The notes: generated by a model not told the origin, from the sequence alone. Positions 15,296 to 24,934 are shown, counted from the stretch's first letter. The stretch: 33,253 bases of DNA from Sulfitobacter sp. (GCA_024637305.1 JAGXFI010000145.1:1-33253); one strand, 5' to 3'. Translations and numbers: made by a program.

Positions 15296-15403
15296 TCAGC
15301 TATGTGGAAAAGCGACGCGGACAATGCTTCCGGAACGACGCGTTTTCATCCGCGCATTTCCGATAGCATTTACCCCTCGGACCGCAGGTTCGTTGCTCGT
15401 CAT
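15296..15403 (-). CDS. possible 35-aa ORF between sufB and sufC
   Basis: The ATG overlaps the sufB stop (TGATG), the same coupling seen elsewhere in this operon. It gives a short basic peptide with TSNEPAVRGVNAIGNARM then KTRRSGSIVRVAFPHS. No family is recognised. It could be a genuine small protein, a translated leader for sufC, or chance. Confidence 0.25.
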   Translation of the reverse strand: MTSNEPAVRGVNAIGNARMKTRRSGSIVRVAFPHS

Positions 15404-16917
15404 CAGCCGACCGACCCTTCCAGCGAAATCGCAACCAACTGCTGCGCTTCCATTGCAAATTCCATCGGCAACGCTTGCAACACGTCCTTGCAAAAGCCGT
15501 TTACCACCAGGGCCACGGCTTCTTCTTCGTCCATCCCCCGCGAGCGGCAATAAAACAGTTGATCATCATCCACCTTGGACGTCGTCGCCTCGTGTTCAAC
15601 GCGGCTGCTGTTGTTCTTGACCTCGATATAGGGAACTGTATGTGCGCCGCATTCCGACCCAATGAGCAGGCTGTCGCATTGTGTATAGTTGCGCGACTCT
15701 TTGGCCTTGGGGTGCATGGATACCAGCCCCCGATACGTGTTCTGCGCTTTGCCTGCGCTTATCCCCTTGGAAACAATTCGGGATTTCGTCCGTTTGCCAA
15801 GGTGTATCATCTTGGTGCCGGTATCGGCCTGCTGCATGTTGTTGGCGATGGCAATGGAATAGAATTCGCCCTGTGAATCGTCGCCCCGCAGGATACAGGA
15901 CGGGTATTTCCACGTAACGGCAGATCCGGTTTCAACCTGCGTCCACATCACCTTGGCACGATCGCCCCGGCAATCAGCGCGCTTGGTAACGAAGTTGTAG
16001 ATTCCGCCCTTGCCGTTCTCGTCACCGGGATACCAGTTCTGCACGGTGGAGTATTTCACTTCGGCATCTTCCTCGATGATGATCTCGACCACCGCCGCAT
16101 GCAGTTGCGATTCATCACGCTGGGGTGCCGTGCACCCTTCGAGGTAGGACACGTAAGAGCCTTTGTCGGCGATGATCAGTGTCCGCTCGAACTGGCCGGT
16201 ATTTTCCGCGTTGATGCGGAAATACGTCGACAATTCCATCGGGCAGCGCACGCCGGGCGGCACGTAGACGAAAGACCCATCCGAGAATACGGCAGAATTC
16301 AGCGTCGCGTAGAAATTATCCGAAACCGGCACGACAGAGCCGAGATATTTGCGGACCAGTTCGGGGTGTTCGCGGATCGCTTCGGAGATCGAGCAGAAGA
16401 TCACGCCCGCTTCAAGCAATTCCTTCTGAAACGTGGTGCCGACAGAGACGGAATCGAATACCGCATCCACAGCCACCTTGCGCGCCTCCGCAGGCATTTC
16501 GCCCGCCCCTTCGACACCCGCCAGAATGGCCTGCTCCTGCAGCGGGATACCCAGCTTGGAATAGGTCGCCAGCAGCTTTGGGTCGACCTCGTCCAGCGAC
16601 TTGGGCTTGACCATCATGCTTTTGGGCCGTGCGTAATAATACTGATCCTGAAAATCGATCTCGGGATAGTCGACCATCGCCCAGTCGGGCTCTTTCTTGG
16701 TCAACCAACGCTCGTAGGCTTCGAGTCGCCAATCGGTCATCCACTGCGGCTCTTCGTTCTTTTCGGAGATGAGCTTGACGATATCCGGCGTCAGACCCTT
16801 TGGGGCATATTCCATCTCGATATCGGTGGACCAGCCGTGTTTATAGGCACCACCCACTTCGCGCACTGCATCCACAGTCTCTTGATCGACGCCGTCTTTC
16901 ACGAGTGTATCATCCAT
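15403..16917 (-). CDS. sufB: Fe-S cluster assembly scaffold SufB, 504 aa
   Basis: The main scaffold of the SUF system, on which Fe-S clusters are built. Family landmarks are [29 protein letters not shown], the cysteine-bearing [19 protein letters not shown], and the C-terminal [20 protein letters not shown] then [18 protein letters not shown]. The start at 16917 ([18 protein letters not shown]) gives the usual N-terminus and has AAAGGA upstream. A GTG at 16953 overlaps the upstream stop by four bases and would add 12 residues, so it remains possible. Confidence 0.95.
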   Translation of the reverse strand: MDDTLVKDGVDQETVDAVREVGGAYKHGWSTDIEMEYAPKGLTPDIVKLISEKNEEPQWMTDWRLEAYERWLTKKEPDWAMVDYPEIDFQDQYYYARPKSMMVKPKSLDEVDPKLLATYSKLGIPLQEQAILAGVEGAGEMPAEARKVAVDAVFDSVSVGTTFQKELLEAGVIFCSISEAIREHPELVRKYLGSVVPVSDNFYATLNSAVFSDGSFVYVPPGVRCPMELSTYFRINAENTGQFERTLIIADKGSYVSYLEGCTAPQRDESQLHAAVVEIIIEEDAEVKYSTVQNWYPGDENGKGGIYNFVTKRADCRGDRAKVMWTQVETGSAVTWKYPSCILRGDDSQGEFYSIAIANNMQQADTGTKMIHLGKRTKSRIVSKGISAGKAQNTYRGLVSMHPKAKESRNYTQCDSLLIGSECGAHTVPYIEVKNNSSRVEHEATTSKVDDDQLFYCRSRGMDEEEAVALVVNGFCKDVLQALPMEFAMEAQQLVAISLEGSVG

Positions 16918-16949
16918 GCTCTCGGTCCTTTTCCCAGTCGAATCAGCTT

Positions 16950-18089
16950 TCACGCTGCCCGTACTTCATGTTTCTTCAGCCGCGCCGCCCATGTATCGGC
17001 AAAGCGCAGAATGTCGTCTCGTTTCGTATCCAGCCCCAGCGATACGCGGATCGCGCTCGCCGCGTCGCTGGCGTCATAGCCCATGGCGGTCAACACGCGA
17101 CTGGCCTTGACCTTGCCCGAGGAACAGGCCGATCCTGCAGAGATTGCGAACCCCGCAAGGTCCATCTGCATCACCTGCGTCTCACCTCTCCAGCCAGGCG
17201 TGAGGATGCACGAAGTATTGGGCAAACGCACAACTTCTTTCCCGACAAAAATAGTCGTCCTTGAAGCAGCCTCAAGAGCATTTTCTAGAATATTTCTAAG
17301 TTGCGCCACTTCGTCCCACCGTCCAGTCGCCACATCACGACCCGCCGCCTCGGCAGCGGCACCGAATCCGGCGATGCCCACGAGGTTCTCCGTCCCCGAG
17401 CGCCGGTTCATCTCCTGCCCGCCGCCACGCCATAGCGGCACAGGATCGTCTGCGGTAAAGTTGATCATCGCGCCGACACCCTTTGGACCGCCTAGCTTAT
17501 GTGCTGACATGATCGCATAGGACGGCTTGCCACCGTCATAGGCTAAGGCCACCTTCCCCGCCATCTGGGTGATGTCGCAAACAACGGAATATGCTCCAGT
17601 CAGCCCATCGGCAGGACCATTCGCAACCACGCACCGGTCTTGCATCATGATGCCGGTTTCGCTGTTCGCAGCAGACCACCCCACCAAAGGCGCATGATCC
17701 TGTTCCGAGATCCAGTCAAAGAGGTTTTGTTCTGCCGATGGCAGCAAAATTCCGTCCGGGCCGTTCAGGCATGGCAAATCCGCCTCGCTCCATGCCAGCA
17801 AACAATCGTGTTCCGTCGGCAGTGCCGCAAATACGCCGCCATGTCGCACCTTCTGCGCCACGGCCAACGCCGCAGCCTCGGTCGCACCGGACGTGAATAT
17901 TACCTGCTGGGGCAAGCAACCCACCAGCCCCGCAACCTGCGCCCGCGCTTTCTCGACCAGGCCTTTTGCCGCGCGGCCTTCGGCGTGGACGGAGGACGGG
18001 TTACCGACCAAATCCATCGCAGCGGCCATCGCGGTACGCGCCTCATCCCGTAGCGGCGTCGTGGCGTTATGATCAAGATACGTTCGCAC
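16950..18089 (-). CDS. NifS/IscS-type cysteine desulfurase, 379 aa
   Basis: A group I PLP-dependent desulfurase between iscR and sufB. The N-terminal [10 protein letters not shown], the PLP lysine K198 in [10 protein letters not shown], and the active cysteine C322 in [14 protein letters not shown] on a long flexible loop separate it from SufS. The sequence is more divergent than housekeeping IscS, for example in the WSAANSETG segment. Its start directly follows the iscR stop. The operon therefore holds two desulfurases of different classes. Whether this one feeds the scaffold, tRNA thiolation or another pathway cannot be told from sequence. Confidence 0.92.
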   Translation of the reverse strand: MRTYLDHNATTPLRDEARTAMAAAMDLVGNPSSVHAEGRAAKGLVEKARAQVAGLVGCLPQQVIFTSGATEAAALAVAQKVRHGGVFAALPTEHDCLLAWSEADLPCLNGPDGILLPSAEQNLFDWISEQDHAPLVGWSAANSETGIMMQDRCVVANGPADGLTGAYSVVCDITQMAGKVALAYDGGKPSYAIMSAHKLGGPKGVGAMINFTADDPVPLWRGGGQEMNRRSGTENLVGIAGFGAAAEAAGRDVATGRWDEVAQLRNILENALEAASRTTIFVGKEVVRLPNTSCILTPGWRGETQVMQMDLAGFAISAGSACSSGKVKASRVLTAMGYDASDAASAIRVSLGLDTKRDDILRFADTWAARLKKHEVRAA

Positions 18090-18547
18090 TATTCGTCAAC
18101 CATCGCAAAGAGGTTCGGCACCGCCGGACAAGGTGCCAGTTCGTTTCCGACGACATCCGACAGCCTCACCTGATGCAAAAAAACGTAGACATTCGCGCTC
18201 AGCCCCTCCCAAAGGCGGTTCGTCAACGATTGTGCGCGGCTGCCGGACATGCCACCCGATGCCCCGGCCCCCTTGTGCATGGCATCGACCGTTTCATCCA
18301 CCGCCGCCAGAATATCGACGACGCGGATTTCGGACGTGGGTCGCGCCAATCTGTACCCTCCGCCGGGGCCGCGCACCGACGTCACAAGCTCCGCGCGGCG
18401 CAGCTTCACGAACAACTGCTCAAGATACGGCAGCGAGATCGACTGCCGTTCGGCAATATCGCCAAGGCTCACCAGTTGCCCGCCCGGCTGCAACGCGATG
18501 TCCGCCAACGCAACCATCGCATAGCGTCCCTTTGTAGATAGCTTCAT
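18089..18547 (-). CDS. iscR: Rrf2-family regulator IscR, 152 aa
   Basis: A transcription factor for Fe-S assembly genes. The winged helix (MKLSTKGRYAMVALADIAL, SISLPYLEQLFVKLRRAELV, SVRGPGGGYRLARP) is well conserved. The loop that carries three cysteines in E. coli IscR (C92, C98, C104) reads MHKGAGASGGMSGSRAQS here and has none. The only cysteine is C140. IscR of Rhodobacter sphaeroides is reported to lack the same residues yet still bind a cluster, so this may be a lineage trait. It is first in the operon, preceded by an Irr-type operator. Confidence 0.94.
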   Translation of the reverse strand: MKLSTKGRYAMVALADIALQPGGQLVSLGDIAERQSISLPYLEQLFVKLRRAELVTSVRGPGGGYRLARPTSEIRVVDILAAVDETVDAMHKGAGASGGMSGSRAQSLTNRLWEGLSANVYVFLHQVRLSDVVGNELAPCPAVPNLFAMVDE

Positions 18548-18649
18548 CTGTTCACGCCCCCGAATGGCACAAAACCTGCATTTGATTGACCTTTCAGTGC
18601 AGAGTGCCTAAATCCTCACCCTGACCCCGCGCCGTGTGGGATTCAAAGA

Positions 18650-18664
18650 TTAGAACCGTTCTAA
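18650..18664. promoter_or_regulatory. Irr box (ICE motif) upstream of iscR-suf
   Basis: TTAGAACCGTTCTAA is a perfect 6-bp inverted repeat with a 3-bp centre. It matches the core of the TTTAGAA-N3-TTCTAAA motif bound by the heme-responsive iron regulator Irr in alphaproteobacteria. It lies 103 bp upstream of the iscR start and 62 bp from the divergent hydrolase gene, so it could act on either. Control of suf genes by Irr together with IscR is known in this group. Confidence 0.72.
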
Positions 18665-18725
18665 GGTGCCTGAGCGAATTCGTCAAGAATAGCCAGAGCC
18701 AAAGGACCAACAATAAGGGACGCTC

Positions 18726-19379
18726 ATGCCCGAGGTCATTTTTCCCGGACCCGAAGGCCGCCTAGAAGGCCGCTACCACCCCCAAAGAGAACGCGACGCC
18801 CCCATCGCCATCATCCTGCATCCGCATCCGCAGTTTGGCGGCACGATGAACCACAAGGTCGTCTACAATCTGCACTATGCGTTCTACAATATGGGCTTCA
18901 CCGTTCTGCGGTTCAATTTCCGCGGCGTGGGCCGGTCCCAAGGCGAATACGACCAGGGTATCGGCGAACTGTCGGATGCCGCATCGGCGCTGGACTATCT
19001 CCAGTCGATGAACAACAACTCCAAGCATTGCTGGGTCGCTGGTTTCTCCTTTGGTGCCTGGATCGGGATGCAGCTTTTGATGCGCCGGCCCGAAATCACC
19101 GGTTTCATCTCCGTGTCGCCGCCCGCCAACATGTATGACTTCAGCTTCCTTGCGCCCTGCCCTGCATCAGGTCTGGTGATCAACGGCACTGCTGACCGCG
19201 TGGCCCCACCTGCGGATACCGTGAACCTTGTCAGCAAGCTGCACGAGCAGAAGGGCATTACCATCACCCATCAGGAAGTCGAAGGGGCCGGTCACTTCTT
19301 TGAAGAGCCGCATATGGACACGCTCATCACCTCGACGACCGATTACGTCAAAAGACGGCTGACCGAGACCTCGCGCTGA
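18726..19379 (+). CDS. alpha/beta hydrolase, 217 aa
   Basis: A cytoplasmic serine hydrolase of unknown substrate. The nucleophile S108 lies in GFSFGA, the acid is probably D157 (NGTADRVAPP) and the base H190 (GAGHFF). HPHPQFGGTMNHKVV and FNFRGVGRSQGEYDQGIGE place it with a widespread group of small proteobacterial hydrolases. It is divergent from iscR and first of three closely packed genes: its stop overlaps the next start (TGATG). Confidence 0.88.
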   Translation: MPEVIFPGPEGRLEGRYHPQRERDAPIAIILHPHPQFGGTMNHKVVYNLHYAFYNMGFTVLRFNFRGVGRSQGEYDQGIGELSDAASALDYLQSMNNNSKHCWVAGFSFGAWIGMQLLMRRPEITGFISVSPPANMYDFSFLAPCPASGLVINGTADRVAPPADTVNLVSKLHEQKGITITHQEVEGAGHFFEEPHMDTLITSTTDYVKRRLTETSR

Positions 19380-19615
19380 TGGCGGATTCTGTCATCATCG
19401 AAATGGCCAACAAACTGGCCGAAGAATGTCTCGCTGTTCAGACCGAAACCGGCGAGGACCGCCTGTTCATGGAGTTGGGCGATGTGCTTGGCACGTCGTC
19501 CCAGACCTTGGAAGAAGCGTTTCTGACCGCAATCCGGACACGCATGGCCAACGACAAGGGCCGCACATTTCTGGCGAACAAGCTCAAGGCGCACCGTAGT
19601 AAAGCCGCGGAATGA
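19379..19615 (+). CDS. conserved small protein, 78 aa
   Basis: A soluble, probably helical protein (MADSVIIEMANKLAEECLAV and ending LKAHRSKAAE). No domain is recognised and there is no membrane segment. It overlaps the hydrolase stop by one base and the HD gene start by 4 bp (ATGA), so it is translated as the middle gene of a tight trio. That arrangement supports it as a real gene. Confidence 0.7.
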   Translation: MADSVIIEMANKLAEECLAVQTETGEDRLFMELGDVLGTSSQTLEEAFLTAIRTRMANDKGRTFLANKLKAHRSKAAE

Positions 19616-20199
19616 CTGAAAGGCTCGACCGCCAGATTGCGTTTCTCAACGAGGCGGACAAACTAAAGACCATCGTGCGCGGCACCACGCTTTGCGATGC
19701 GTCGCGCTATGAGAACTCCGCCGAGCATTCGTGGCATCTGACGCTTTATGCTCTGGTGCTGGGCGATCAGGCGGGGCCGGACGTCGACTTGGTCCGCGTT
19801 ATCAAGATGTTGATCCTGCATGATCTGGTGGAGATCGACGCGGGCGACAACCCGATCTTCGGCGAGCTCGATCACGACGCCATCGCAGTTGAAGAGACCA
19901 AGGCGGCAGAGCGCATATTCGGTCTTCTACCGTACGATCTGAACAGCGATCTGCGCGCCATCTGGGAAGAATTCGAAGCGGCGCAAACGCCTTCCGCCAA
20001 ATTCGCCAAATCCCTCGACCGCTTTCAACCGCCGATGCAGAATCTGATGTCGGGTGGCGGCAGTTGGATGGATTACAAGGTCACCGAACACCAGATCGCC
20101 GCCCGCGTCGGATCCAAGATCGCGATTGGTGCGCCAGATCTGTGGACCTACGCCAAGGCCCGCATCTCCATGTGGTTCCAGTCGTCCGGAAACGCGTGA
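19612..20199 (+). CDS. HD domain phosphohydrolase (YfbR/HDDC2-like), 195 aa
   Basis: A metal-dependent phosphohydrolase related to the 5'-deoxynucleotidase YfbR. The HD signature residues are visible: H39 in NSAEHSWH, H70-D71 in LILHDLVEIDAGD, and D136 in SLDRFQP. Length (195) is normal. The likely substrates are deoxynucleoside monophosphates, by family. It is last in a three-gene unit and precedes icd by 93 bp. Confidence 0.86.
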   Translation: MTERLDRQIAFLNEADKLKTIVRGTTLCDASRYENSAEHSWHLTLYALVLGDQAGPDVDLVRVIKMLILHDLVEIDAGDNPIFGELDHDAIAVEETKAAERIFGLLPYDLNSDLRAIWEEFEAAQTPSAKFAKSLDRFQPPMQNLMSGGGSWMDYKVTEHQIAARVGSKIAIGAPDLWTYAKARISMWFQSSGNA

Positions 20200-20206
20200 A
20201 TTCTTT

Positions 20207-20228
20207 TCGGTGTACAACGGTATACCGA
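20207..20228. promoter_or_regulatory. imperfect inverted repeat upstream of icd
   Basis: TCGGTGTAC and GTATACCGA pair with one mismatch around a 4-base centre, 65 bp before the icd start and just after the HD gene stop. It could be an operator for icd. No regulator is assigned. Confidence 0.3.
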
Positions 20229-20292
20229 CTTCCCCTTATCGCTCAGATAGGCTAAAGCCAGCCTCAAATGCCATCTGCAACAGGAGACCTCC

Positions 20293-21507
20293 ATGTCCAA
20301 GATCAAGGTAGAAAACCCCATCGTCGAACTCGACGGCGACGAGATGACGCGCATCATCTGGGATTTCATCAAGAAAAAACTGATTCTGCCCTATCTCGAC
20401 GTGGATCTGAAATATTACGATCTGGGCATTGAATCCCGTGACGCGACCGACGACCAGATCACTATTGACGCAGCAGAAGCGATCAAGAAATACGGCGTCG
20501 GCGTCAAATGCGCGACCATCACGCCGGACGAAGGCCGCGTTGAGGAATTTGGCCTGAAGAAGATGTGGCGCAGCCCCAACGGCACGATCCGCAACATCTT
20601 GGGCGGCGTCGTATTCCGCGAACCGATCATCTGCAAGAACGTGCCGCGCCTCGTGCCCGGTTGGACCAAGCCGATTGTCATCGGCCGCCACGCCTATGGC
20701 GACCAGTATCGCGCGACGGACATGAAATTCCCCGGCCCCGGTACCTTGTCGATGAAATTCGTCGGCGAGGACGGCACGGTCATGGAAGAGGAAGTGTTCA
20801 AGGCACCCTCGTCAGGCGTCTACATGGCCATGTACAACCTCGACCAGTCGATCAAGGATTTCGCCCGCGCGTCGATGAACTATGGCTTGCAGCGCAAGTG
20901 GCCCGTCTATCTGTCCACCAAGAACACGATCCTCAAGAATTATGACGGTCAGTTCATGATCCTGTTTCAGCAGGTGTTCGACGAGGAATTCAAGGACAAG
21001 TTCGAAGAGGCCGGAATCACCTATGAGCACCGCCTGATCGACGACATGGTCGCGGCAGCGATGAAATGGTCCGGCGGCTATGTCTGGGCCTGCAAGAACT
21101 ACGATGGCGATGTGCAGTCAGATACTGTCGCGCAGGGTTTTGGCTCGCTGGGGTTGATGACCTCCGTGCTGATGACCCCAGATGGCCAGACGGTCGAAGC
21201 CGAAGCCGCGCACGGCACCGTCACGCGCCACTACCGCCAGCACCAAAAGGGCGAGGAAACATCGACCAACTCGATCGCGTCGATCTACGCCTGGACCGGC
21301 GGTCTGAAGCACCGCGGCAAGCTGGATGGCAACACAGCGCTGACCAATTTTGCCGAGACGCTGGAAAAGGTTGTCGTGGATACCGTGGAATCAGGAGATA
21401 TGACCAAGGATCTCGCGTTGCTGGTCGGGCCAGACCAGAAATGGCTGACCACAATGGGCTTCCTCGAAAAAGTCGATGAAAATCTGAACAAAGCCCTTCA
21501 GGGTTAA
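20293..21507 (+). CDS. icd: NADP-dependent isocitrate dehydrogenase, 404 aa
   Basis: The TCA-cycle enzyme that converts isocitrate to 2-oxoglutarate with NADPH formation. It belongs to the eukaryotic-like homodimeric type (about 400 residues), unlike E. coli Icd. Landmarks are [62 protein letters not shown] and [11 protein letters not shown] with the NADP-binding region. AGGAGA precedes the ATG. A strong terminator follows, so it is probably transcribed alone. Confidence 0.97.
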   Translation: MSKIKVENPIVELDGDEMTRIIWDFIKKKLILPYLDVDLKYYDLGIESRDATDDQITIDAAEAIKKYGVGVKCATITPDEGRVEEFGLKKMWRSPNGTIRNILGGVVFREPIICKNVPRLVPGWTKPIVIGRHAYGDQYRATDMKFPGPGTLSMKFVGEDGTVMEEEVFKAPSSGVYMAMYNLDQSIKDFARASMNYGLQRKWPVYLSTKNTILKNYDGQFMILFQQVFDEEFKDKFEEAGITYEHRLIDDMVAAAMKWSGGYVWACKNYDGDVQSDTVAQGFGSLGLMTSVLMTPDGQTVEAEAAHGTVTRHYRQHQKGEETSTNSIASIYAWTGGLKHRGKLDGNTALTNFAETLEKVVVDTVESGDMTKDLALLVGPDQKWLTTMGFLEKVDENLNKALQG

Positions 21508-21512
21508 ATTAC

Positions 21513-21546
21513 AAAGGCCGCCTTTCGGGGCGGCCTTTCTTTTTTC
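21513..21546 (+). terminator. rho-independent terminator of icd
   Basis: AAAGGCCGCC and GGCGGCCTTT form a perfect 10-bp stem with a 6-base loop, followed by CTTTTTT. It lies 6 bp after the icd stop. It also faces the convergent DUF6356 gene. Confidence 0.92.
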
Positions 21547-21565
21547 ATACCAAGCTGCACACCTG

Positions 21566-21772
21566 TTATTTGCCGCGGTTCTGTGTCCGCGCATAAAGCT
21601 GTGCGATGATACGGCTGGCGGTTTTCTCGAAGAGACACGGTATGAAAGCGTGCACAAGTGCCGCAAATGCCGCAGCAAAAAGAAGGCCTGCAAATTTCAT
21701 GGCGAACATCATGTGTTCAAAAAAGGATTCGTTCACCGTTGCGGGATGCGAAAGAAATATGCGTGCGATCAT
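21566..21772 (-). CDS. DUF6356 family small membrane protein, 68 aa
   Basis: The ATG at 21772 is preceded by GGAGAG. The product reads MIARIFLSHPATVNESFFEH, MMFAMKFAGLLFAAAFAALV, HAFIPCLFEKTASRIIAQLY, ARTQNRGK. The HP-x-x-V-x-E-x-x-x-EH start, one hydrophobic span and the H-x-x-x-P-x-x-F-x-x-T-x-SR end match DUF6356. The function is unknown. A longer open frame on this strand runs to 22258, but only this part has family similarity and a ribosome site. Confidence 0.8.
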   Translation of the reverse strand: MIARIFLSHPATVNESFFEHMMFAMKFAGLLFAAAFAALVHAFIPCLFEKTASRIIAQLYARTQNRGK

Positions 21773-21886
21773 TGCTGCTCTCCTGTTTGGGTTTCCTTGT
21801 TCTACAACTCCGTGCGGTGGCAGTTTTCCCAAATTCATGCGCAATGCAGATTGATCTTGGGATAATTTCACGACAAACACCCAAAG

Positions 21887-22345
21887 ATGACGACAATTGA
21901 TGAAACCGACCGCCGAATTCTGCGCGCCCTGCAAAAGGACGCTGGCCAATCGCTCGAAGCGCTGGGCGAGGAAATCGGCCTGTCGCGAAACGCCTGCTGG
22001 CGGCGCATCCGCGCGCTTGAAGACTCCGGTGTCATCCGGGGCCGCGTTGTCCTTCTGGAGCCGGCCAAGCTGGGTTTGGGACTGAGCGTCGTGATGATGG
22101 TACGCACCAATGCCCACGCGCCCGACTGGCTGGCCCAGTTTTCCGCCGCTACACGGTCCATGCCGGAAATCACGGCCGTCTACCGCATGACCGGAGATCT
22201 GGACTATATGATCCGTGCGCGTGTTGCGGATATGGCAGGGTATGATGCCTTGTATCAACGGTTAATACGCAAAGTGTCGCTATCGGACGTCTCAGCCAGT
22301 TTCGTGATGGAAGAGATCAAGGAAACAACCCAGTTGCCCCTTTAA
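21887..22345 (+). CDS. Lrp/AsnC family transcriptional regulator, 152 aa
   Basis: A DNA-binding regulator, usually responsive to amino acids. An N-terminal winged HTH (ETDRRILRALQKDAGQSLEA and LGEEIGLSRNACWRRIRALE) is followed by a RAM ligand-binding domain (LGLGLSVVMMVRT to the end, with AVYRMTGDLDYMIR). Length is typical. The SMR transporter starts 10 bp downstream, so the two are likely co-transcribed. It may control that transporter, but this is inference. Confidence 0.93.
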   Translation: MTTIDETDRRILRALQKDAGQSLEALGEEIGLSRNACWRRIRALEDSGVIRGRVVLLEPAKLGLGLSVVMMVRTNAHAPDWLAQFSAATRSMPEITAVYRMTGDLDYMIRARVADMAGYDALYQRLIRKVSLSDVSASFVMEEIKETTQLPL

Positions 22346-22355
22346 AGGAAAACGA

Positions 22356-22688
22356 ATGCCTGCCTACCTTGCGCTGCTCATTGCCGTTGTCGCCGAAACA
22401 ATCGGTACCACGGCGCTCCAGGCGTCCCAGCAGTTCAGCCGGTTTTGGCCATCCGTGATTGTGGTCGTCGCCTATGCGCTATCGTTCTATCTGCTGTCGA
22501 TCACGCTCAAGTCAATGCCGGTGGGCGTTGTCTATGCGCTGTGGTCTGGCTTGGGGATCGTGTTGATCGCCTGTATCGGTTTCGTGGTGTTCGGCCAACG
22601 GCTCGACCTGCCTGCGGTGTTAGGTCTGGCGCTCATTATCACAGGGATCGTTGTCATTCAGATCTGGTCTGACGCAACGCCCCACTAG
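22356..22688 (+). CDS. SMR family multidrug transporter, 110 aa
   Basis: A four-helix inner membrane protein of the EmrE family, proton-driven efflux of cationic compounds or guanidinium. The essential glutamate E14 is in AVVAETIGTTAL, and the family pattern YALWSGLGIVLIACIGFVVF is present. Length matches the family (105-115). AGGA precedes the start by 7 bp. It lies 10 bp after the Lrp gene. The substrate cannot be told. Confidence 0.92.
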   Translation: MPAYLALLIAVVAETIGTTALQASQQFSRFWPSVIVVVAYALSFYLLSITLKSMPVGVVYALWSGLGIVLIACIGFVVFGQRLDLPAVLGLALIITGIVVIQIWSDATPH

Positions 22689-22754
22689 TTTCTGCTGGCC
22701 TTTGCTGCGGCTGCACGGTATGGGCGCGTCAACTCCCTGACAAAGGCTGAACCC

Positions 22755-24572
22755 ATGGACCTGCGCAACATCGCAATCATCGCACACGTCGACCACGGCA
22801 AGACGACCCTGGTGGACGAACTGCTCAAGCAATCCGGCACCTACCGTGAAAACCAGGCGACGACCGAGCGCGCCATGGACAGCAACGATCTGGAGCGCGA
22901 GCGCGGCATCACGATCTTTGCCAAGCCGACCTCCGTCGAATGGAAAGGCACACGGATCAACATCGTCGATACGCCAGGTCACGCCGATTTCGGCGGCGAG
23001 GTTGAGCGGATCCTGTCGATGGTGGACGGTGTCGTCCTGCTGGTCGACGCCGCTGAAGGCCCGATGCCACAGACGAAATTCGTGACCTCCAAGGCGCTCA
23101 AGCTGGGACTGCGACCCATCGTTGTCATCAACAAGGTCGACAAGCCGGACGGCGAACCCGACCGCGCGTTGAACGAGGTCTTCGATCTTTTCGCCAATCT
23201 GGACGCGACCGAAGATCAATTGGATTTTCCTGCCATGTATGCCTCCGGGCGCTCCGGCTGGGCGGATCATACGCTGGACGGTCCCCGCAAGGGGCTTGAT
23301 GAACTGTTCGAGCTGATCTTGAAACATGTCCCCGCACCGGCGCAGATCGCGGACACCGACAAGCCGTTCACGATGCTGGCAACGACCTTGGGTGGCGATC
23401 CGTTTCTGGGCCGTCTTTTGACCGGACGCGTCGAATCCGGCACATTGAAGGCGGGCCAGACGATCAAGGCGATGTCGCGTGACGGCAAGCTGATCGAGAA
23501 TTTCCGCTGTACCAAGATCCTCGCCTATCGCGGATTGGACCAGGTGGCGATCGATTTGGCCGAAGCCGGTGATATCGTATCCATCGCCGGCATGACCAAG
23601 GCGACCGTGGCCGATACGCTGGCCGACCAGTCGGTGACCGAGGCAATCCCAGCGCAGCCCATCGACCCGCCCACGATCACGGTGACCTTCGGCATCAACG
23701 ACAGCCCTCTGGCCGGTCGTGACGGCAAGAAAGTCCAAAGCCGCGTCATTCGCGAGCGTTTGCACAAGGAAGCCGAATCGAACGTCGCCATCAAGATCAG
23801 CGATACGCCCGGCGGCGAGGCCTTCGAGGTCGCAGGCCGCGGCGAACTCCAGATGGGGGTGCTGATCGAGAACATGCGTCGCGAAGGATTCGAGCTGAGC
23901 ATCAGCCGTCCGCAGGTGCTGTTCCGCGACATCGACGGCGTGCGCCATGAGCCGATCGAGGAAGCAACCATCGACGTAGATGACGAATATTCCGGCGCTG
24001 TAATCGAAAAGATCACCGGTGTACGCAAAGGCGAGCTGATCGAGATGAAGCCGGCAGGTGCCGGCAAGACCCGCATCGTCGCGCATATCCCGTCACGCGG
24101 TTTGATCGGCTATCATGGCGAATTCCTGACCGACACGCGCGGTACCGGCGTCCTTAACCGCGTGTTCCACGATTGGGCACCGCACAAGGGCTCCATCCCT
24201 GGTCGCCGCGCGGGCGTCCTGATCTCGATGGAGAATGGTACGGCCGTTTCCTATGCGCTTTGGAAGCTCGAAGATCGGGGCAAGTTCTTTATCGGCGCAC
24301 AGACGGATGTCTATACAGGGATGATCATCGGCGAGCATAGCCGCGAAAACGATCTGGAAGTTAACCCGCTGAAAGGCAAGCAGCTGACCAACGTCCGCGC
24401 CTCCGGCACTGACGAAGCCGTCCGTTTGACGACCCCGGTGACGCTGTCGCTGGAACAGGCCATCGCCTATATCGACGATGACGAACTGGTCGAAGTGACG
24501 CCCAACGCAATCCGTCTACGCAAGCGGTATCTTGACCCGCATGAACGCAAGCGGATGGCAAAAGCCGGATAA
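22755..24572 (+). CDS. typA: ribosome-associated GTPase TypA/BipA, 605 aa
   Basis: A translational GTPase that binds the ribosome and helps 50S assembly and stress adaptation. G1 AHVDHGKTT (10-18), G2 with RERGITI, G3 [11 protein letters not shown] and G4 NKVDKPD are intact. The C-terminal part has the BipA-specific sequence ([20 protein letters not shown]). Length matches the family (about 605). It appears to be a single-gene unit with a GC-rich hairpin after it. Confidence 0.97.
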   Translation: MDLRNIAIIAHVDHGKTTLVDELLKQSGTYRENQATTERAMDSNDLERERGITIFAKPTSVEWKGTRINIVDTPGHADFGGEVERILSMVDGVVLLVDAAEGPMPQTKFVTSKALKLGLRPIVVINKVDKPDGEPDRALNEVFDLFANLDATEDQLDFPAMYASGRSGWADHTLDGPRKGLDELFELILKHVPAPAQIADTDKPFTMLATTLGGDPFLGRLLTGRVESGTLKAGQTIKAMSRDGKLIENFRCTKILAYRGLDQVAIDLAEAGDIVSIAGMTKATVADTLADQSVTEAIPAQPIDPPTITVTFGINDSPLAGRDGKKVQSRVIRERLHKEAESNVAIKISDTPGGEAFEVAGRGELQMGVLIENMRREGFELSISRPQVLFRDIDGVRHEPIEEATIDVDDEYSGAVIEKITGVRKGELIEMKPAGAGKTRIVAHIPSRGLIGYHGEFLTDTRGTGVLNRVFHDWAPHKGSIPGRRAGVLISMENGTAVSYALWKLEDRGKFFIGAQTDVYTGMIIGEHSRENDLEVNPLKGKQLTNVRASGTDEAVRLTTPVTLSLEQAIAYIDDDELVEVTPNAIRLRKRYLDPHERKRMAKAG

Positions 24573-24577
24573 GCACT

Positions 24578-24606
24578 GCGCCGGCTGCATGAAAAGCAGC
24601 CGGCGC
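24578..24606. terminator. bidirectional hairpin between typA and the DUF1330 gene
   Basis: GCGCCGGCTGC and GCAGCCGGCGC form a perfect 11-bp stem with a 7-base loop, 5 bp after the typA stop. There is no T-run on either side. It sits between convergent genes, so it may slow or process both transcripts. Confidence 0.6.
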
Positions 24607-24641
24607 TATGTCGTATTCCCAAGACTGACGCGGGACAGCCG

Positions 24642-24929
24642 TTATTCGCTGGTCTCGATGATCATCAGTTCGCGCTCTGATGCACCGCGCGCATGGTTCA
24701 ACGCGGCTTGATAAGCATCTGAATGATAGCACTTTTCTGCCGTTTCCACGTCTGGAAAACGTGCGACGACATTGCGCGGGCGTTCGCGCCCTTCAAGTTG
24801 AACGAAACGGCCCCCACGGGCGATGAAGGTGCCGCCATGATCGGCGATGGCCTTCGTGGCACCTTGGGCGTATTTCGCGTAGGCATCTTCATCTGTGACT
24901 GTCACATGGGCGATCCAGAGAGCGGGCAT
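24642..24929 (-). CDS. DUF1330 domain protein, 95 aa
   Basis: A small ferredoxin-like-fold protein. MPALWIAHVTVTDEDAYAKY, GTFIARGGRFVQLEGRERPR and NVVARFPDVETAEKCYHSDA, YQAAL are the DUF1330 pattern. The biochemical role is unknown. It starts 5 bp after the alaS stop and is likely co-transcribed with it. Confidence 0.92.
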   Translation of the reverse strand: MPALWIAHVTVTDEDAYAKYAQGATKAIADHGGTFIARGGRFVQLEGRERPRNVVARFPDVETAEKCYHSDAYQAALNHARGASERELMIIETSE

Positions 24930-24934
24930 AACAA

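Noticed and set aside
21773-22258. long minus-strand frame upstream of the DUF6356 protein
   Set aside because: It is antisense to the Lrp gene; only the last 68 codons match a family and follow a ribosome site.
22620-24086. 488-codon minus-strand open frame
   Set aside because: Antisense to typA; high-GC third positions create such frames and no family similarity is seen.
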